Below are positions 60,101 through 64,000 of a stretch of DNA of 64,000 nucleotides, piece after piece. A model generated the notes under the pieces. The model searched no databases, was not told where the DNA came from, and saw only the letters and a list, made by a program, of their open reading frames with translations. The stretch's first letter is position 1; each line of letters starts with the position of its first letter. Made by a program: the position numbers and the translations under genes. The DNA is from Pelodera strongyloides (taxonomy: Eukaryota; Nematoda; Chromadorea; Rhabditida; Rhabditidae): positions 62,001-126,000 of the forward strand of contig JAANDG010000392.1 of the NCBI GenBank assembly GCA_036852015.1, read 5' to 3'.

Positions 60101-63100
60101 CAAACATATTTTCTTCTCTTATCCGCAGAGAAAGAAGGAACTCATTTTAAGGGACTCCAACGTAAAAGTAAGCGATAAATAAGGTTGATCACTTTTATGA
60201 TTAAAAAATATAGATTATCTTGCACGGGTGCCTTTTCACAGACGGCCGTCAGAAAAGACGGTTTGTGTGCGACGAACTCTTCGTTCACATTTCGGTGTGC
60301 GGCAAACTGCTATATGTTCATATGTAGCACTATATTGTTGGGCGATGCAGTATCCTTTCTGAAATCGAAAAACCGGAACCCTTCATTAACTTCATGCCCA
60401 GAGCACCTGCACCATATATAAAGCAAACCACATCCAACACAAATGGAGAGCTGCCTTTTGTGTTATAGCCCTCATTTAAAGTATTTAGGCAAACTTCGGA
60501 CAAACGGTTGCTCTCGTCGGACCAAGTGGGTCGGGAAAGTCGACCTTGGTACAGTTGGCGGAACGCTATTATGACCCAACTTCTGGAATTGTTGTATGTC
60601 TCAGATTAAGGTTTAAATTTGAAGGATTCACTGATTCAAAGACAGAATAAGACACTGTTTATTTACTGTTTTTGGATTAGCAAGACGACGGGGCACATAG
60701 GAAAAACTCAAGAACGCTTCAAGGGAAATTTCTGCTAGTTTTCATTAAATATTACAGTCAGTCGATGGAAACGACGTTCGCGAAATGAACATCCGACATC
60801 TTAGAAACCACGTGGCAATTGTTGGTCAGGAACCCACACTCTTCAATCTCAGTGTCAGGTATACGACCACAGTATATTTAGTATGTAGGGAAAGGGCGAT
60901 GCGTTTATATTGTTATCTTATTATATAATGGGGTTTGCAAGTATGCCCGATTTTCCTTGCAAGTATCGAAAAATTTACCGTATCTTGGCACTACACGAGC
61001 ATATCTACAGGCAGTTTTTACGACCGATCGCCACGGGATCAATTGTTCAACAAAAAATGTCTTAGATGGCGGATTTTCTATAGTGCGGATGTGTCAAAAT
61101 TACGGTAAAAGTGTGTAAAAAGCACACGATTTTGCGAATTGATACTTGCAAGGAAAACTCGCGGTTTTTGGCATACTTGCAAACCCCATAAAGGAGAAGA
61201 GTTTGTGGCCGGGTGAATTTATTTGCGATTACGTCCACAACGAAACCCGTTCATAAAATTTCTTCGACATTTAAACACAGCGTACAAAATTTTCGACGCT
61301 GGACGGATTTGAACCAGCGACCTTCCACTTCCGAGTCGAACGCTCTACCTGTTGCGCCAAGACGGCTTGCTGCGTCTGCCCAACAAGCGCTACACAATGC
61401 GCTCGTAATGCGCTCGTAAGGCGGAAAGCTTCTCGAACATTTCTGATTTCTTCTCGAACATAGGTCTTCAGTCCAGAGAATAAGTCGGTGATAGTGGATT
61501 AATAATCTAGCGAATATTGCGTCGCAAAAATATCGGAAAATAGGTGTGGTAGTAGGACTAATACTTTTGGACATTTTTGGCGAGAGACGTGAAGAGTGCA
61601 ACCGCACGCGGCCAGTGCACAGCACACAAGCGAATGACCAGTGCAAACAAGCGAATATAGAAATGTTTGAGAGACAAAATTACGAAGAGTCAAATAATTA
61701 TTTAAAAGGAAGTGTAATAGGTCTGTAAAAGATTGTGCGCCGATTGATATGTGTGTTGTGTGTGTTCGATTTTTATGTTGCTTGCAATTGCTATTGCATA
61801 ATTGTTCTTCAAAAAACCCGATATGGCCCCGATCAAGTCCCACAAAAAATCCGGCCTTGATCGGGGCAATATCGGGGTTTTCTGGAAAATAATCGGGACC
61901 ATATCGGGGGTTTCTGGAAAATAATCGGGACCATATCGGGGTTTTTGGAAATTATCGGGGTCATATCGGGTTTTTTTTTAAATCGGGGCTATATTGGGAA
62001 CTGTTCCCGATATGGCCCCGATTATCTGTGATCGGGCTTTTTGCGGGTTTGATCGGGGCCATATCAGTTTTTTTTCCAAAATAATCGGTGCCATATCGGG
62101 GTTTCCACTTTCCTGAGAATGTTATTTACAATTGCATTTATAGTTTGTAGTGTAAGTTGTTGAAATTATATTATTACTACGTGAGCAATTAATTATGTGT
62201 GTTATGTGTTATGTATTGGTTTATTAGATTATATGACTAAAATGTGAAACATAATATCTTAATTGAATTAGGTAAAGTCAGTTATTATGTGTTAGAAGTG
62301 AAATGACTGTTGAACTGCAGTAAGTGGCTTTCGTTACCCAAACATAATAATGAGCAAATATATTCTAATATAAAATCATATTTTTCTAGGGATAACATCA
62401 CATACGGTCTTGAAGATATTTCCGATGAGAAAGTACTCGAAGCCGCACGCCTGGCAAATATACACGGTTTTGTGGAGAACATGCCAGAGGTAAACAAAAA
62501 AATTAACTTACCTAACGGTAACTATTTAATCAATAATTATATGGTTATGCCTTGACCTCTTTTTCTCAGTTTATCCCTCCATCCTACTTTTTTAGATGTC
62601 GGAAATTACATTGATTTCATGCACCTTCCTGAAAGATATCAAAATAATAAAGACAAGATGCTGTATTTCCTTCTCCCACAGCAAAAAAAAATCAAATTGT
62701 AGACAGAAGTTTTCACATAAATATTAGATTTTTCTACAATATGTATAGTGCATTTTATTTTTATATATTCTTGAAAATAAAATAAACAAAAAAAATGCCT
62801 CAAGGGGTACGACACTCTTGTCGGACAGAGGGGAGGCCGTCTATCCGGTGGTCAGAAACAACGAATTGCCATTGCGAGGGCCATAGTCAGAGATCCTAAG
62901 ATTCTTCTGCTAGATGAAGCGACCAGTGCGCTTGACTCGGAGAGCGAAAAGGTGGGAATTAAGCTTGTGCCTATCATTTCCATAGAAAATTTATGCTTCA
63001 CTTTACCAATCATAATGGATCACCCAGAACCGAAATCCTTTGTCTTAGACATTGCATTTTCTAGACATTGAATTTGCACTTGAATTGACATTTGTATGTA

Positions 63101-63978
63101 GATAGACCCTAATTTGTTTGCGACCATAATGTTTATTTTGTTTGGCCCGTTTTGATTCCGCTCTCATCGTCTATTTTTTGACATTTTATTTCATGCATAC
63201 AATTTTCAGATTGTTCAACAATCACTAGATCAAGCGCGTGTGGGCCGTACTTGCCTTGTAATTGCTCATCGTCTTTCCACTATACAAAACGCTGATATCA
63301 TTGTTGTTTTCCACAACGGAACAGTTCTCGAGCAGGTACCGTCGAAACATTATGAAAGAGCCGTTACCGGCACCCCTTAAAGGGATAGGTTCACCTCGAA
63401 TTGCACCTTTTTTATAATTTATGTTGATAGTATGACCTATGACGGTCAAAATGCGAAAATTGCAGTAAATTTCCTTTGCTCCCCGTAGTAGGAGAGCTTG
63501 CTCAAAAAAAGCTAAACTACCTCGAATCTATAAATCAATTGGGGTACCGCAGCCATGGTATGTGGGAAATAGCGCAGGAGGACTGGAGGTGCAGATATTG
63601 TTGCGATAGACAGAGATGATAAAAGGGCCTGTATTTTCTAGCGTCTCCAGCCCGGCTGCGCTATTTCCCACATACCATGGCTGCGGTACTCCAATTGTTT
63701 TATAGATTCGAGGTAGTTTAGCTTTTTTTGAGCAAGCTCTCCTACTACCGGGAGCAAAGGAAATTTACTGCGATTTTCGTATTTTGACCGTCATAGGTCA
63801 TACTATCAACATAAATTATAAAAAAGGTGCAATTCGAGGTGAACCTATGCCTTTAAATGGAAAAGATCTTACATTACATGGAAAAGCTCATACATTCACT
63901 GTTTTTTAGGGATCACACCAGTCCCTGCTGTCTCGTCGTGGTCTTTATTATCAACTTGTTGAAAAGCAGAATCCTTGA
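42135..63978 (+). CDS. pgp: P-glycoprotein, ABCB full transporter, 1296 aa, 36 exons (complete)
   Basis: ATP-driven multidrug exporter of the plasma membrane. Exons: 42135-42236, 42827-42929, 43099-43241, 43617-43679, 44842-44912, 45860-45958, 46079-46148, 46331-46455, 46921-47037, 47178-47286, 47534-47593, 47745-47879, 48242-48343, 48651-48755, 49199-49303, 49453-49623, 49828-49926, 51225-51324, 51713-51854, 52026-52092, 52137-52238, 52458-52550, 53121-53288, 53629-53727, 54460-54583, 55790-55869, 56215-56332, 58657-58780, 58979-59135, 60078-60167, 60489-60593, 60758-60858, 62390-62489, 62805-62951, 63210-63335, 63910-63978. Every phase matches. TMD1 runs to about residue 354. NBD1: Walker [10 protein letters not shown] 410-418, Q-loop VQQEP, signature LSGGQ 516-520, Walker B ILLLDE 536-541, H-loop His572. 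The linker is about 594-730, then TMD2 to about 1051. NBD2: GPSGSGKST 1092-1100, LSGGQ 1196-1200, ILLLDE 1216-1221, His1252. Both ATP sites look competent. Family length is about 1280. Nematodes carry many pgp paralogs, so the number cannot be assigned. Large introns hold most repeats in this third. Confidence 0.96.
42317..42825. mobile_element. 509-bp TTAA foldback, AGGGATAGGTTCATCTC family, against a splice acceptor
   Basis: Long inverted repeat in intron 1 of the P-glycoprotein gene. Its right TTAA plus the next base forms the TTTAAG acceptor of exon 2. Confidence 0.88.
43761..44746 (+). repeat. 270-bp tandem satellite, about 3.6 copies
   Basis: The word TTCGTGTGTTCACAC recurs at 43771, 44041, 44311 and 44581, exactly 270 bases apart. 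The second and third copies are almost identical; the fourth drifts and breaks off near 44745. The array lies wholly inside intron 4 of the P-glycoprotein gene. No open frame persists across the units. Confidence 0.97.
48012..48182. mobile_element. 171-bp near-perfect palindrome, AGCGAAATGCTAGCC family
   Basis: TTAA-bounded copy in intron 12 of the P-glycoprotein gene. The flanks repeat AAAATACTTAACCG, as if the element landed in a short tandem repeat. Confidence 0.9.
48473..48621. mobile_element. AGCGAAATACCGGCC-type foldback, partly eroded
   Basis: Left end TTAA-AGAGAAATACCGGCCGG; right end GTATTTCGCTGTAA. It ends 29 bases before exon 14 of the transporter gene. Confidence 0.7.
50079..51109. 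mobile_element. Three-element TTAA cluster in intron 17 of the P-glycoprotein gene
   Basis: An AGGGATGGGTTCA element (50079-50926) contains an AGGGACAGGCCCATC element (50379-50842). It is followed directly by an AGCGAAATACCGGCC element (50923-51109) that shares its TTAA. Confidence 0.85.
52613..53001. mobile_element. Two abutting diverged foldbacks sharing TTAA
   Basis: Left element about 52613-52776 (AATAACGGCCAGATTTTGAA to TGGCCGTTATACGGCT); right element about 52773-53001. In intron 22 of the transporter gene. Confidence 0.65.
54837..55094. mobile_element. Half copy of the AGGGTCAGGCCC foldback
   Basis: The left arm matches the 11429 copy closely, then stops near the centre and is closed by a GGGCCTGTCCCT-TTAA end. 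Possibly a one-arm deletion joined to another family's end. Confidence 0.7.
55567..55790. repeat. (TTA)n-rich tract
   Basis: More than 200 bases of TTA/TAT repeats run straight into the acceptor (ATTATTTAG) of exon 26 of the P-glycoprotein gene. Confidence 0.95.
56398..56550. repeat. (GA)n-rich tract
   Basis: Nested GAGAGAGA and GAGAATGAGA repeats shortly after exon 27 of the P-glycoprotein gene. Confidence 0.95.
56693..57112. mobile_element. TTAA foldback, AGGAGGAGGCTCACGAG family
   Basis: 420-base inverted repeat in intron 27 of the transporter gene. A reduced relative lies near 53884-54015. Confidence 0.8.
57182..57925. repeat. Cluster of ACTACCCC/GGGGTAGT words
   Basis: The eight-base word or a close relative recurs on both strands over about 740 bases (intron 27 of the transporter gene), often inside longer repeats such as GGGGTAGTCATGTTAA. 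It is not a simple tandem array. Confidence 0.8.
58147..58429. mobile_element. TTAA foldback, AGGGTCAGGCCC family
   Basis: TTAA-bounded, internally deleted copy of the 11429 family, inserted at the edge of the LINE relic. Confidence 0.83.
58434..58610 (-). mobile_element. Non-LTR retrotransposon (LINE) reverse-transcriptase relic
   Basis: On the minus strand the frame reads [20 protein letters not shown], then [14 protein letters not shown], then LTFAHHI. This is the pattern W-x-x-W-x-M-x-F-x-x-x-K-x-x-V-x-H-L-G, then I-x-x-V-x-x-x-x-D-L-x-V, then L-x-F-x-x-H-I, which is found at the C-terminal end of CR1/Jockey-type reverse transcriptases. An in-frame stop lies just upstream. Downstream the frame is cut by the TTAA foldback ending at 58429. 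It is dead and sits in intron 27 of the transporter gene. Confidence 0.72.
60927..61192. repeat. Foldback with GGGGTTTGCAAGTATGCC ends
   Basis: Ends ATGGGGTTTGCAAGTATGCC and GGCATACTTGCAAACCCCAT are perfect complements. In intron 32 of the P-glycoprotein gene. Confidence 0.75.
61297..61366 (-). repeat. tRNA-like SINE piece
   Basis: The minus strand shows an A-box-like TTGGCGCAACAGGTAGAGCG and a B-box-like GGTTCAAATCC. The acceptor ends do not pair. In intron 32 of the transporter gene. Confidence 0.45.
61815..62105. repeat. Cluster of ATCGGGGCCATATCGGG-type units
   Basis: At least eight imperfect units, on both strands, separated by TTTTCTGGAAAATA spacers. In intron 32 of the transporter gene. 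Confidence 0.8.
63377..63856. mobile_element. 480-bp TTAA foldback, AGGGATAGGTTCACCTC family
   Basis: Nearly identical to 27804-28286. It occupies most of the last intron of the P-glycoprotein gene, between exons 35 and 36. Confidence 0.9.
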
Positions 63979-64000
63979 TCTGACGATTATAGATTTTATG

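Overview
The window is from a nematode nuclear genome. The evidence is a complete small sperm-specific (MSP-domain) gene, which is a nematode-only family; a TTAGGC telomere-type tract; splice acceptors of the TTTTAG/TTTTCAG type without long pyrimidine tracts; and worm-like LDL-receptor and P-glycoprotein genes. It is not a compact Caenorhabditis-like genome. Introns are long and packed with foldback elements that sit at TTAA, and spacers are AT-rich. I cannot name the species. All exon models were built by hand from open frames, splice sites and phase continuity. No transcript data were available.

Layout. (1) 1-5284, minus strand: 5' part of a gene for a secreted, cysteine-rich protein made of at least 13 small exons, nearly all of them phase 0. 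(2) 5551-5876, plus: a two-exon gene for a 64-residue Gly/Ser-rich protein. (3) 7021-13581, plus: a 14-exon gene for a 388-residue secreted helical protein whose second half is an exon-by-exon duplicate of its first half. (4) 14691-22958, plus: a 23-exon, 955-residue LDL-receptor-family endocytic receptor with five LDLa repeats, EGF modules, a propeller, one membrane span and a FENPSF tail motif. (5) 23-36.4 kb: repeat-rich spacer with a few weakly supported small genes (25.3, 29.6, 30.4 and 35.0 kb). (6) 36386-36754, minus: a short three-exon model with an in-frame TGA. It is divergent from (7) 36930-38026, plus: a four-exon, 114-residue MSP-domain/sperm-specific-family gene carrying a TTAGGC tract in intron 2. 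(8) 38-42 kb: spacer with several foldback repeats. (9) 42135-63978, plus: a complete 36-exon, 1296-residue ABCB/P-glycoprotein gene, both halves with intact ATP-site motifs, filling the last third of the window.

The non-coding part is dominated by short non-autonomous elements with TTAA at both ends and termini starting AGCG, AGGG or AGCAG. At least six sequence families are present. They are nested in one another, abut while sharing one TTAA, and twice lie directly against splice acceptors of real genes. Other repeats are a 270-bp tandem satellite, two clusters of short G-rich words, GA/CT, CA and TTA microsatellites, tRNA-like SINE pieces and one LINE reverse-transcriptase relic.

I see no operon or pathway linking the named genes. 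The two most unusual items are the neighbouring secreted-protein genes at 1-5.3 and 7.0-13.6 kb. Both are assembled from small symmetrical exons, which allows exon skipping or shuffling without a frame change. I recognise no known family for either.
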